Below are positions 34,249 to 41,519 of a stretch of 64,000 nucleotides of DNA, in pieces (the stretch's first letter is position 1; each line of letters begins with the position of its first letter). The stretch covers positions 62,001 through 126,000 of the forward strand of contig NZ_BSCT01000018.1 in NCBI RefSeq assembly GCF_030159255.1. The letters run 5' to 3'. Below the pieces are notes generated by a model that worked only from the letters and a program-made list of their open reading frames with translations, did not search any database and had not been told where the DNA came from. Source of the DNA: Bradyrhizobium sp. SSBR45G (GTDB lineage: Bacteria; Pseudomonadota; Alphaproteobacteria; Rhizobiales; Xanthobacteraceae). The position numbers and the translations under genes were made by a program.

Positions 34249-34305
34249 GACGCGGGCGCGTTCGTCTTCCCCACTTCACTTGCAGGCTCCAACCCCGCGC
34301 TCAGT

Positions 34306-34431
34306 GTCGTCCCGGCGAACGCCGGGACCCATAACCACCGGCTTGCGTAACCGCCCGAGATGGTTGTGACTCAGCGCCTCGTTCCTCACTCCCGCTGCGG
34401 CGTATGGGTCCCGGCTCAAGGCCGGGACGAC
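34306..34431. repeat. Intergenic inverted repeat, GTCGTCCCGGC family, copy 1
   Basis: Arms GTCGTCCCGGC (34306-34316) and GCCGGGACGAC (34421-34431) are perfect complements. Inside, each end carries its own hairpin (CCCGGCGAACGCCGGG) and the tag GGGACCCATAACCACCG, or its complement GTATGGGTCCC. It lies between the DUF1013 gene and ompW. A second, diverged copy is at 45955-46107. Confidence 0.8.
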
Positions 34432-34489
34432 GGCGGTGGTAGGGCGAGAGACTCGCGACAAACTCAGCTTTGCGACACTCAAACCTTCC

Positions 34490-34522
34490 AAAAAAAAATG
34501 GCGCCGGGGATGCCGGCGCCAT
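34490..34522 (-). terminator. Rho-independent terminator of ompW
   Basis: Read on the minus strand: a 10-bp perfect stem ATGGCGCCGG with CCGGCGCCAT, a 5-base loop, then nine Ts. It starts 26 bases past the ompW stop. This is the strongest terminator in the window. Confidence 0.95.
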
Positions 34523-34548
34523 GGCAGTCTGGGAGGAATGCAAAAAAA

Positions 34549-35280
34549 TCAGAACTTGTAGGTGACGCCGGCGCCGACCAGCCAGGGGTCGATGTTGGCG
34601 CGTCCGCTGACGGGAATGGCGCCGTTGACGGTTGCCGAATAGTTCGGCTGCAGCCACAATTTCTTGACGTCGACGTTCAGGCCCCAATGCTTGTCGAGCA
34701 TGTAGTCGAAGCCGAACTGGACCGCGGCGCCCCACTGGTTGGAAATGTGGAGGTTGGTCACGGCGAGACCGTTGAACACCTGATTGGCGGCGCTCTGGTT
34801 GAAGAACACCGTGTAGTTCACGCCGGCGCCGACATAGGGCTTGAAAGCGCCGAAATCGGTGAAGTGATATTGCAGCGTCAGCGTCGGCGGCAGCAGCGTG
34901 GCCTTGCCGATATTGAGGCCGTCGAGCGTGCCGGTGCCGCTGATCGAATGCCGGGTGACGCCGAGGATCAGTTCGGCTGCGATGTTCCGGGTGAAGAAGT
35001 AGCTGATGTCGAGCTCGGGCACGACCGTGTTGGAGATCTTCAGGCCCGAATTCGGCGACGACAGCGCCGGCACGCCGGCGACGTTGACGCTGGAGCCGCC
35101 AGCATCCGGCAGCACGCCGAGCGCGCGGACGCGGATCATCCAGGGGTTCCAGGCTTCGACCACCGGCGCCTTGGTATAGACCGGCGCCGCCTGCAGGTCG
35201 GCGGCCTGCGCGGAGCCCATGGCCCCGCAGATTGCCGCCAGCACCAGCAGCGACGACGAGAGTTGGAATGTTCTGTTCAT
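34549..35280 (-). CDS. ompW: OmpW-family outer-membrane protein
   Basis: An eight-stranded beta-barrel of 243 residues for small or hydrophobic solutes. The signal peptide is about 1-27 (ending GSAQA). Strands with alternating aromatic residues follow, including WMIRVRALGVLPDAGGSS, ELDISYFFTRNIAAELILG, LTLQYHFTDFGAFKPYVGAG (a family hallmark) and NYTVFF, and it ends DPWLVGAGVTYKF with a C-terminal Phe. The start is ATG 35280, with GGGGA upstream. It is monocistronic with its own terminator. A perfect TTGAT-N4-ATCAA box lies 93-106 bases upstream, predicting FixK/FNR control under low oxygen. Confidence 0.93.
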   Translation of the reverse strand: MNRTFQLSSSLLVLAAICGAMGSAQAADLQAAPVYTKAPVVEAWNPWMIRVRALGVLPDAGGSSVNVAGVPALSSPNSGLKISNTVVPELDISYFFTRNIAAELILGVTRHSISGTGTLDGLNIGKATLLPPTLTLQYHFTDFGAFKPYVGAGVNYTVFFNQSAANQVFNGLAVTNLHISNQWGAAVQFGFDYMLDKHWGLNVDVKKLWLQPNYSATVNGAIPVSGRANIDPWLVGAGVTYKF

Positions 35281-35372
35281 CGAGGTCCCCATAGCCACAC
35301 TTGAGCTACATTTGCGCGGGCAAAGCCGCGCCTTGCGGTCACAGGTGTGGCAGGGACGCCATCGACTTGGAT

Positions 35373-35386
35373 TTGATCTCAATCAA
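35373..35386 (-). promoter_or_regulatory. FixK/FNR-type box upstream of ompW
   Basis: TTGATCTCAATCAA is an exact TTGAT-N4-ATCAA palindrome, the consensus for FNR/FixK proteins. Its centre is 99 bases before the ompW ATG, so an activator site at -41.5 would put transcription start about 58 bases before the ATG. The lipoprotein gene on the other side also runs on the minus strand and ends here, so ompW is the only sensible target. Confidence 0.7.
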
Positions 35387-35463
35387 TTGGCATTGTTGCA
35401 GCGCCGATGTCGCGCAACTGTTGCATCGAGGTCACGCGCGATGAGAGGCGGTTGCAGTCGCGC

Positions 35464-35748
35464 TCACGGACGGTCGGGATGGTTCATCATGTATTCGCCG
35501 AGATCGCGCTGCCGGCGATCGGCGCGCGCCTCGGCGCGCTGCCGCTGCACGTCGCGATCCTTGCGGCAGGCGACATATTCGGCCGAGCCGGGCGCCACTT
35601 TGCCGCCAGCCTGGCAGACCACGTCGTCGTCGTCATTGCCGAGCGCGACGGGCGGGCCCTGATTGCGGCTGGCGCAGGCGTTAAGCGAAAGCGCTGTCAT
35701 CAGCACCAGGGCCAGGCGGGCGGATGTCTGTCGCATCGAACGGTCCAT
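35464..35748 (-). CDS. Small lipoprotein of unknown function
   Basis: A protein of about 94 residues with a lipoprotein signal (ALVLMTALSLNACASR) whose lipobox Cys would be residue 24. The mature part has an acidic run (GNDDDDV), two more cysteines (VVCQAGG, YVACRKD) that could form a disulfide, and a basic, charged helix (VQRQRAEARADRRQRDLG). It lies upstream of ompW on the same strand, but the FixK box separates the two. The start may be ATG 35748 or ATG 35736; neither has a strong ribosome site. Confidence 0.7.
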   Translation of the reverse strand: MDRSMRQTSARLALVLMTALSLNACASRNQGPPVALGNDDDDVVCQAGGKVAPGSAEYVACRKDRDVQRQRAEARADRRQRDLGEYMMNHPDRP

Positions 35749-35854
35749 ACTCGTCAATCAAGCTGCGCTGGAGCCGTTGCTTGACGATAATGGGCGCCCG
35801 GGTCAAGCCCGGGGGGATTCTCTCGCGTGAGCTCGAATTTCCGGGCCTCATGGT

Positions 35855-35955
35855 TCGAGACGCCCGCCTGCGGCGGGCTCCTCACCATGAGGGTCTTGCA
35901 TTTGCCGCAAACACAGCCCTCATCCTGAGGAGCCCGCCGTAGGCGGGCGTCTCGA
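35855..35955. repeat. Intergenic inverted repeat with 30-bp arms, CGAGACGCCCGCC family
   Basis: Arms 35855-35884 and 35926-35955 are reverse complements at 29 of 30 positions and enclose 41 bases. Each arm contains a smaller hairpin (CGCCCGCCTGCGGCGGGC). It starts 23 bases past the prpE stop on the minus strand, so it can form a very stable hairpin at the prpE mRNA end. The family is common between genes in Bradyrhizobium and relatives. Confidence 0.85.
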
Positions 35956-35977
35956 AGGATGGGCCGCAAGAACAGCG

Positions 35978-37882
35978 CTAGACCCGGCTCTTCAGCGCCT
36001 CGCCGATCTCCTCGAGCACCTTGGGATCCTCGATCGTCGCCGGCATGCTCCATTGCTCGCCGTCGGCGATCTTCTTGATCGTGCCGCGCAAGATCTTGCC
36101 GGAGCGCGTCTTCGGCAGCCGCCCGACCGTGATGGCGAGCTTGAACGCGGCGACGGGCCCGAGCTTGTCGCGCACCAGCGCCACGATCTCCTTCTCGATC
36201 ACGGACGGGCTGCGCGACACGCCGGCCTTGAGCACGAGGAAGCCGCAGGGCACCTCGCCCTTGATCGCATCCTTGATGCCGAGCACGGCGCATTCGGCGA
36301 CGTCGGGATGCGAGGCCAGGATCTCCTCCATGCCGCCGGTCGACAGACGATGGCCGGCAACGTTGATGATGTCGTCGGTGCGCCCCATCACGAAGACGTA
36401 GCCGTCCTCGTCCTTGAAGCCGGCGTCCGAGGTCTTGTAGTAGCCGGGGAACTCGGTGAGGTAAGACTCCTTGAAGCGGTCCTCCTGCTGCCACAGGGTC
36501 GGCAGGCAACCCGGAGGCATCGGCAGCTTGATCACGATCGAGCCCATGGTGTTGGCCGGCACCGGCTTCGCCGCCTCGTCGACGATGTCGACCTGATAGC
36601 CCGGCATCGGCACCGTCGGCGAGCCATGCTTGACCGGCAGCAGGCCGAGGCCGACCGGGTTGCCGGCGATGCACCAGCCGGTCTCGGTCTGCCACCAATG
36701 GTCGATCACCGGCACCTTGAGCTGCTGCTCGGCCCATTCCACCGTCGGCGGATCGGCGCGCTCGCCGGCCAGGAACAGCGTGCGGAACTGCGACAAATCG
36801 TATTTCCGCAGCAGGGTGCCTTCCGGATCCTCCTTGCGGATGGCACGGAACGCCGTCGGCGCCGTGAACAGCGCCACCGCCTTGTGCTCGGCGATCACGC
36901 GCCAGAACGCGCCGGCATCGGGCGTGCCGACCGGCTTGCCCTCATACATTACCGAGGTCGCGCCATGAATCAGCGGGCCATAGATGATGTAGCTGTGGCC
37001 GACCACCCAGCCGATGTCCGAGCCGCACCACCACACCTCGCCCGCCTTGATGCCGTAGAGATTCTCCATCGACCATTTCAGCGCGACGAGGTGACCGCCA
37101 TTGTCGCGCACCACGCCCTTCGGCATGCCGGTGGTACCGGACGTGTAGAGAATGTAGAGCGGATCGGTGGCGAGAACGGGCACGCATGGCGCGAGCTTGC
37201 CATTGGCGAGTGCCGACTTGCGCAGCGCCGCCCAATCATAGTCGCGGCCGGCTTTGAGCTCGCAGACATGCTCGGGCCGCTGCAGGATGATGCAGGCCTG
37301 CGGCCGCTTGTCGGAGAGCTCGATCGCCTGGTCGAGCAGCGGCTTGTACTGCACGATGCGGCCCGGTTCGATGCCGCAGCTCGCCGACAGCACCAGCTTG
37401 GGCGTCGCGTCGTCGATGCGGGTGGCGAGCTCCTTGGCGGCGAAGCCGCCGAACACCACCGAATGCACCGCGCCGATGCGCGCGCAGGCGAGCATCGCGA
37501 CCATCGCCTCCGGCACCATCGGCATATAGAGAATGACGCGGTCGCCCTTCACCACGCCGAAATCCTGCATGATCGCGGCGAGCGTCTGCACCTCCTTCAG
37601 CATCTCGGCATAAGTGAGCCGCGTGACCGAGTTGGTGAGCGGCGAATCATGGATCAGCGCCAGCTGCTCGCCGCGGCCGGCGGCGACGTGACGGTCGAGC
37701 GCGTTGTAGCAGGTGTTGACGACGGCGCCTGCGAACCAGCGGCCATAGGCCCCCATCGATGGATCGAAAACCTTCTTGGCCGGCTCGATCCAGTCGATCG
37801 CTCGCGCGGCCTCGGCCCAGAACCCTTCCGGATCCCGCAGCGACCGTGCATGGACCTCGTGATAGCGGCTCGCAGCGCTCAT
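35978..37882 (-). CDS. prpE: Propionyl-CoA synthetase
   Basis: Acyl-adenylate-forming ligase converting propionate (or acetate) to its CoA ester, 634 residues. Motifs: P-loop YTSGTTGMPKGVVRDNGGH, WWCGSDIGWVVGHSYI, the WWQTETG substrate/AMP motif, GRTDDIINVAGHRLSTGGME typical of PrpE rather than Acs, and the catalytic Lys in LPKTRSGKILRGTI. ATG 37882 matches the family start (MSAASRYHEVHARSLRDPEG). It is monocistronic between two non-coding regions; a near-perfect FixK-type box lies 74-87 bases upstream and a large hairpin follows. No 2-methylcitrate cycle genes are adjacent; propionyl-CoA may instead enter the methylmalonyl route. Confidence 0.93.
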   Translation of the reverse strand: MSAASRYHEVHARSLRDPEGFWAEAARAIDWIEPAKKVFDPSMGAYGRWFAGAVVNTCYNALDRHVAAGRGEQLALIHDSPLTNSVTRLTYAEMLKEVQTLAAIMQDFGVVKGDRVILYMPMVPEAMVAMLACARIGAVHSVVFGGFAAKELATRIDDATPKLVLSASCGIEPGRIVQYKPLLDQAIELSDKRPQACIILQRPEHVCELKAGRDYDWAALRKSALANGKLAPCVPVLATDPLYILYTSGTTGMPKGVVRDNGGHLVALKWSMENLYGIKAGEVWWCGSDIGWVVGHSYIIYGPLIHGATSVMYEGKPVGTPDAGAFWRVIAEHKAVALFTAPTAFRAIRKEDPEGTLLRKYDLSQFRTLFLAGERADPPTVEWAEQQLKVPVIDHWWQTETGWCIAGNPVGLGLLPVKHGSPTVPMPGYQVDIVDEAAKPVPANTMGSIVIKLPMPPGCLPTLWQQEDRFKESYLTEFPGYYKTSDAGFKDEDGYVFVMGRTDDIINVAGHRLSTGGMEEILASHPDVAECAVLGIKDAIKGEVPCGFLVLKAGVSRSPSVIEKEIVALVRDKLGPVAAFKLAITVGRLPKTRSGKILRGTIKKIADGEQWSMPATIEDPKVLEEIGEALKSRV

Positions 37883-37955
37883 GACGTTTCCCCAAGATCT
37901 GTGTTTATTCCCGACTATTGTCACGGGACAAAGCGACAGTTCAAGCCGTCATGAA

Positions 37956-37969
37956 TTGATCCAGATCAG
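37956..37969 (-). promoter_or_regulatory. FixK/FNR-like box upstream of prpE
   Basis: TTGATCCAGATCAG matches TTGAT-N4-ATCAA except for the last base. Its centre is about 80 bases before the prpE ATG. With only one such site and one mismatch, this is a moderate prediction. Confidence 0.5.
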
Positions 37970-38005
37970 GCGCAACCTGGGGTCACGGTCATTTTCCCGG
38001 CCGGA

Positions 38006-39382
38006 TCAAGGGGCTGCGGCGCGCAGCGCATCCAGGCGGCGCTGCAGGGCTAGACGAAGGTCGTAGCCGGGCTTGCCGAACCGGGCATTGCGCTCGGCGA
38101 TGAAGTCGCGCTGCGTGCCGCGCAGCTCGGCGGCGGGGCGGCCGCGAGAGGACTTCAGGAGCCGCGCGTAGCTTTCGGAAATGCCGAGATCCAGCACCGA
38201 GAGCTGCGGATCGGCGCAGATGACCTTCTCCACTTCACGCACCGCCGTGGCACAATCGAACGACGGGCCGCTGCGCTCCGACGGCGCATTCAACGGACGT
38301 GGCGGCTCGGCGCCGAACCTCCTGATCTCCGCCAGCATGACCTTGCGGCCAGCGGCGGCATTGTCGTTGCCGGGGTCGAGACGCAAGGCAGCTTCGTAGT
38401 CGGCCAGCGCCTTGGCACGCTCGCCCATCTTCTTGAACAGCACGGCACGGTTGTTGTAGGCGAGCGCAAAGTTCGGATCGAGCCGCAACGCCGCGTCGTA
38501 GTCGCTCAAGGCCGAGCCCAGCTCGTTCTTGAACTGATAGGAATCACCGCGATTGGTCAGGAAGTTCGGCTTCGGCTGCAGCTTGATGGCCTGGTCATAA
38601 TCGGCGATCGCCTTGTCGTAGTCGCCGAGCGCGGCATAGGTGAGGCCACGATTGTCGAAATATTCCGGCACCTTCGGATCGCGCCGGATCGCTTCGTGAT
38701 CGTCGGCCAGCGCCTTGTCCATCTGGCCCAGCTTCTTGTAGGCGGCGGCGCGGTTGGTGAAGGTGCGGGGACGATCGGAATCGAGCCGGATCGCCTCATT
38801 GTAGTCCTGTACCGCCTTCTCGTTGTCGCCGCGCAGATAGAACGCGACGCCGCGGTCGGCATAGGCCTGGGCGTAGTCCGGCTTCAGCCGGATGGCCTGG
38901 TCATAGTCGGCAAGCGCACGGTCCAGCCGGCGCTGCTCGGTGTAGACCACGCCGCGCAGCTCATAGGCTTCGGCATCGCTGGGATCGAGCGAGAGCGCCA
39001 TGCTGAGATCGGCGGTAGCCTTGCCGGCGTCGCCGCCCGCCTCGCGCAGGAGATCGCCACGCAGCCGGTAGGCGCGCGCATTCTTGCCGTCGAGCGCGAT
39101 GGCTCGGTCGAGATCCTTCAGCGCCTGGGTCATGCCTCCCATCGTGCGGGCACGGGCGTCGGCGCGCGCGACCAGCGCGGTGGATTGCTCCTTCGGCGCG
39201 CTTGCCGTCTGGTCGATGACGGAGGTGCAGGCCGCGATCAGCTCGGCCGGTCCCGCCTTGCTGCCGAAAGCACATTCGGTCCCCTCGGCGAGGGCGGGCC
39301 AGGCTCCGAGGCCGAGGACAAGGCTGGCCGCGAGGCAGAGCGCGTAGGCGGATCGGCGGGGTGCGTTGACGTGAGCATGCAT
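38006..39382 (-). CDS. Secreted TPR protein with C-terminal LprI-like domain, larger copy
   Basis: A 458-residue exported protein with a signal peptide (about 1-32, ending PALAEG). About eight tetratricopeptide repeats follow (for example AYELRGVVYTEQRRLDRALA, AYADRGVAFYLRGDNEKAVQ), about 60-360. The C-terminal domain (about 375-450) resembles the LprI/DUF1311 lysozyme-inhibitor family: FDCATAVREVEKVICADPQL with paired Cys and LRGTQRDFIAERN. It probably works in the periplasm in protein-protein interaction. The next gene downstream on the same strand, after 870 bases of unrelated order, is prpE; upstream lies a shorter paralogue with the same architecture. Confidence 0.85.
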   Translation of the reverse strand: MHAHVNAPRRSAYALCLAASLVLGLGAWPALAEGTECAFGSKAGPAELIAACTSVIDQTASAPKEQSTALVARADARARTMGGMTQALKDLDRAIALDGKNARAYRLRGDLLREAGGDAGKATADLSMALSLDPSDAEAYELRGVVYTEQRRLDRALADYDQAIRLKPDYAQAYADRGVAFYLRGDNEKAVQDYNEAIRLDSDRPRTFTNRAAAYKKLGQMDKALADDHEAIRRDPKVPEYFDNRGLTYAALGDYDKAIADYDQAIKLQPKPNFLTNRGDSYQFKNELGSALSDYDAALRLDPNFALAYNNRAVLFKKMGERAKALADYEAALRLDPGNDNAAAGRKVMLAEIRRFGAEPPRPLNAPSERSGPSFDCATAVREVEKVICADPQLSVLDLGISESYARLLKSSRGRPAAELRGTQRDFIAERNARFGKPGYDLRLALQRRLDALRAAAP

Positions 39383-39483
39383 CGTCGTGGCTCGAGGGTT
39401 CGACAGGGCAGGTTGAGGGGACGCAGGATCTCCCTCCGTTGTCGCCCCCGGCCGGAACCGGGTTCAAGCCGCCGAGCTGATGG

Positions 39484-40251
39484 TCAATAGCCGTCGGAGC
39501 CGTTCAGCCGCCGCAGCCGATCCTGCATCGCCTTCTTGAGGTCGTAGCCGGCACGGCCGAACGCGGCATTGCGGCGGGCGATGAAAGCCTCCTGCTCGCG
39601 CTGCAACGCGCGTGCGGCGGCTGGCCCTGCCGCCTCGCGAACGACCCGGGCCTGCGAGCCGTCGATCTCGCGATCGAGATTGGCGAGCTCGGGATCAGCG
39701 CAGATCGCCTTCTCGACGGCGTGCCGCGCGGCGGCACAGTTGAAGCTCGGCCGGCCGGCGACGGCCATCTGCGCGCCGAGCCGCTCGAGCTCGACGGCAA
39801 GCGCATGATAGTTGCTGCGGGCGCTGGCATGATCCGGATTGAGCCGGAGCGCCGCGGCGAAATCGGCCAGCGCCTTTGGCCTGTTGCCCTTCTTTCGATA
39901 CAGCTCGCCGCGCGCGTTGAGGATGTCGGCGAGCGTCGGGTCGAGCTGCAGCGCGACGTCGTAGTCGGCGATGGCGCGATCGGCGTCGCCTTTGGTGATG
40001 TAGATCGAGGCGCGTGCGATCAGCGCATTGATGCGATCGGTCCGCGCAGCCTTGGGATTGTCGATCAGCGCTCCGCATTCGGTGAGCACCTTGTCGCCAT
40101 CACCGGCCTCGGAGGCCGTCATGCAGGCGGCCGCGTCCACCACCGGCGCCTTGCCCGGCTCGGCCGCGACGACAGCACGCGCCGCCGCCGGCAGGAGCTG
40201 CGAGGCGGCCATCAGGGCCAGGATGACCGCTCCGAAGCGGCATGGCTGCAT
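39484..40251 (-). CDS. Secreted TPR protein with C-terminal LprI-like domain, smaller copy
   Basis: A 255-residue paralogue of the next gene, with signal peptide about 1-29, only two or three TPR units (ADRAIADYDVALQLDPTLAD, KALADFAAALRLNPDHASAR) and a C-terminal LprI-like domain (FNCAAARHAVEKAICADPEL, then ANLDREIDGSQARVV and LQREQEAFIARRNAAFG). Both C-terminal tails end with the same pattern (AFGRAGYDLKKAMQDRLRRL here, ARFGKPGYDLRLALQRRLDA in the larger copy), so they come from duplication. It lies 101 bases upstream of the larger copy on the same strand and is probably cotranscribed with it. Confidence 0.83.
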   Translation of the reverse strand: MQPCRFGAVILALMAASQLLPAAARAVVAAEPGKAPVVDAAACMTASEAGDGDKVLTECGALIDNPKAARTDRINALIARASIYITKGDADRAIADYDVALQLDPTLADILNARGELYRKKGNRPKALADFAAALRLNPDHASARSNYHALAVELERLGAQMAVAGRPSFNCAAARHAVEKAICADPELANLDREIDGSQARVVREAAGPAAARALQREQEAFIARRNAAFGRAGYDLKKAMQDRLRRLNGSDGY

Positions 40252-40321
40252 CGTCAGGTCCTGCTCAAATCGCGCCTCTCCGGGTATGACCCAGCGGGCG
40301 CCGCGATGCAATCGGCTCGGC

Positions 40322-41122
40322 CTAGCTGCGGCAGGTGAGCCCGCCATCGACCACCAGCGTGATGCCGGTGACATATTTCGATTCGTCGGAGGCGAGGAAC
40401 AGCGCGGCATTGGCGACGTCGAAGGCGTCGCCCATGTGCCCCATCGGCACCTGCGCGTCGCGCTTCCTCCACATCTCCTCCACGTCGCCCTTGGCGTAGC
40501 TCGCAGCCAGCCCCGCGGAATGCGCGACCATCGGCGTCTTCATCAAGCCGGGCAGAATCGCATTGACGCGGACGTGCCTGGGCGCGAATTCGACCGCGGT
40601 CGTGCGCGTCATCTGGTTCATCGCCGCCTTGCTGGCGCCGTAGCTGACATAGGAGATGCCGACCTGGCGGATCGAGGCCACCGAGGAAATGTTGATGATC
40701 GAGCCGCCGCCCTGCCCGATCATCACGGGAACGACGTGCTTCATCGCGAGGTAGGCGCTCTTGAGGTTGACTGCGAAGACGCGGTCCCATTCGGCTTCCT
40801 CGACATCGACAACGCTGCCCATCTCGGCAATGCCGACATTGTTGTCGAGCACGTCGATGCGGCCATAGGCCGTGAGACAGGCCTTGACCATCGCCTCGAC
40901 CTCAACCGCCTTCGAAACGTCGGCGGTGTACGCCTCGGCCTGGCCGCCCTCACTGGTGATGATCGCCGCCGTCTCCGCCGCCGCCTCCTTGTTGCGATCG
41001 ACGCAGAACACCTTGGCACCCTGCCGCGCGAAGGTCACCGCGGTGGCCTTGCCATTGCCCCAGCCCGGTCCGATCGAGCCGGCGCCGACCACCAGCGCCA
41101 CCTTGCCCTTGAGCCGATCCAT
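40322..41122 (-). CDS. SDR-family oxidoreductase, last gene of the TRAP operon
   Basis: A 266-residue short-chain dehydrogenase. The nucleotide-binding turn is atypical (VVGAGSIGPGWGNGKATAV rather than TGxxxGIG) but positioned correctly; DNNVGIAEMGSV replaces the NNAG motif and the catalytic residues Ser146/147, Tyr161 and Lys165 (SYGASKAAMNQ) are intact. The C-terminus VTGITLVVDGGLTCRS is classical. GGGAGG precedes the ATG. It starts 22 bases after the DUF1850 gene, so it belongs to the TRAP operon and probably oxidises or reduces the imported compound or a product of it. The substrate is unknown. Confidence 0.88.
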   Translation of the reverse strand: MDRLKGKVALVVGAGSIGPGWGNGKATAVTFARQGAKVFCVDRNKEAAAETAAIITSEGGQAEAYTADVSKAVEVEAMVKACLTAYGRIDVLDNNVGIAEMGSVVDVEEAEWDRVFAVNLKSAYLAMKHVVPVMIGQGGGSIINISSVASIRQVGISYVSYGASKAAMNQMTRTTAVEFAPRHVRVNAILPGLMKTPMVAHSAGLAASYAKGDVEEMWRKRDAQVPMGHMGDAFDVANAALFLASDESKYVTGITLVVDGGLTCRS

Positions 41123-41144
41123 CGCGTCCTCCCGTTGTTGTTCG

Positions 41145-41519
41145 CTATTCGTCGCAGGCGCTCATCATGATTGTCGTGGCGCCGATGTCGTGACCGAAGA
41201 TCTCCGACAGCGTCCGGCATTGCCCATCCGCACAGATCCGCCATTCACCGGCGGCGCCGGAGTTGCCGAGCACGATCCGCGACAGCGGCTCGCGCTGCAC
41301 CTGCCACTGGAACCAGCCGTCGACCAGCCGCGCCTCCGGCGGCGGCTCCATGCCGGCGCCCGAACCCTTGACGCGCGCCGCAACGAGCTGAAGCCCGTCC
41401 GCGGTCACGCGCCAGTCCTCCTGCCACGCCGTCTTCTCGACCGAATGCGTCCAGGCCAAGGTGAAGCCGGCCAGCGTCAGCGCCTTCACGACACCGGCGG
41501 AAGCGAGACAGAGGCTCAA
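41145..41519 (-). CDS. DUF1850 protein, TRAP-associated accessory factor
   Basis: A 124-residue probable periplasmic protein of the DUF1850 family. Its TTG start at 41519 overlaps the TRAP permease stop codon (TTGA), with a signal-like hydrophobic N-terminus (LSLCLASAGVVKALTLAG) followed by the family pattern FTLAWTHSVEKTAWQEDW and a Cys pair (RICADGQC). A GTG at 41489 is a possible alternative start, but it would cut the signal segment. DUF1850 genes are often found next to fused TAXI-TRAP permeases, which is exactly the case here. The molecular role is unknown; translational coupling suggests fixed stoichiometry with the permease. Confidence 0.7.
   Translation of the reverse strand: MSLCLASAGVVKALTLAGFTLAWTHSVEKTAWQEDWRVTADGLQLVAARVKGSGAGMEPPPEARLVDGWFQWQVQREPLSRIVLGNSGAAGEWRICADGQCRTLSEIFGHDIGATTIMMSACDE

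Noticed and set aside
36053..37954. A 633-codon open frame antisense to prpE
   Set aside because: Shadow of prpE; His/Arg-rich without recognisable motifs.
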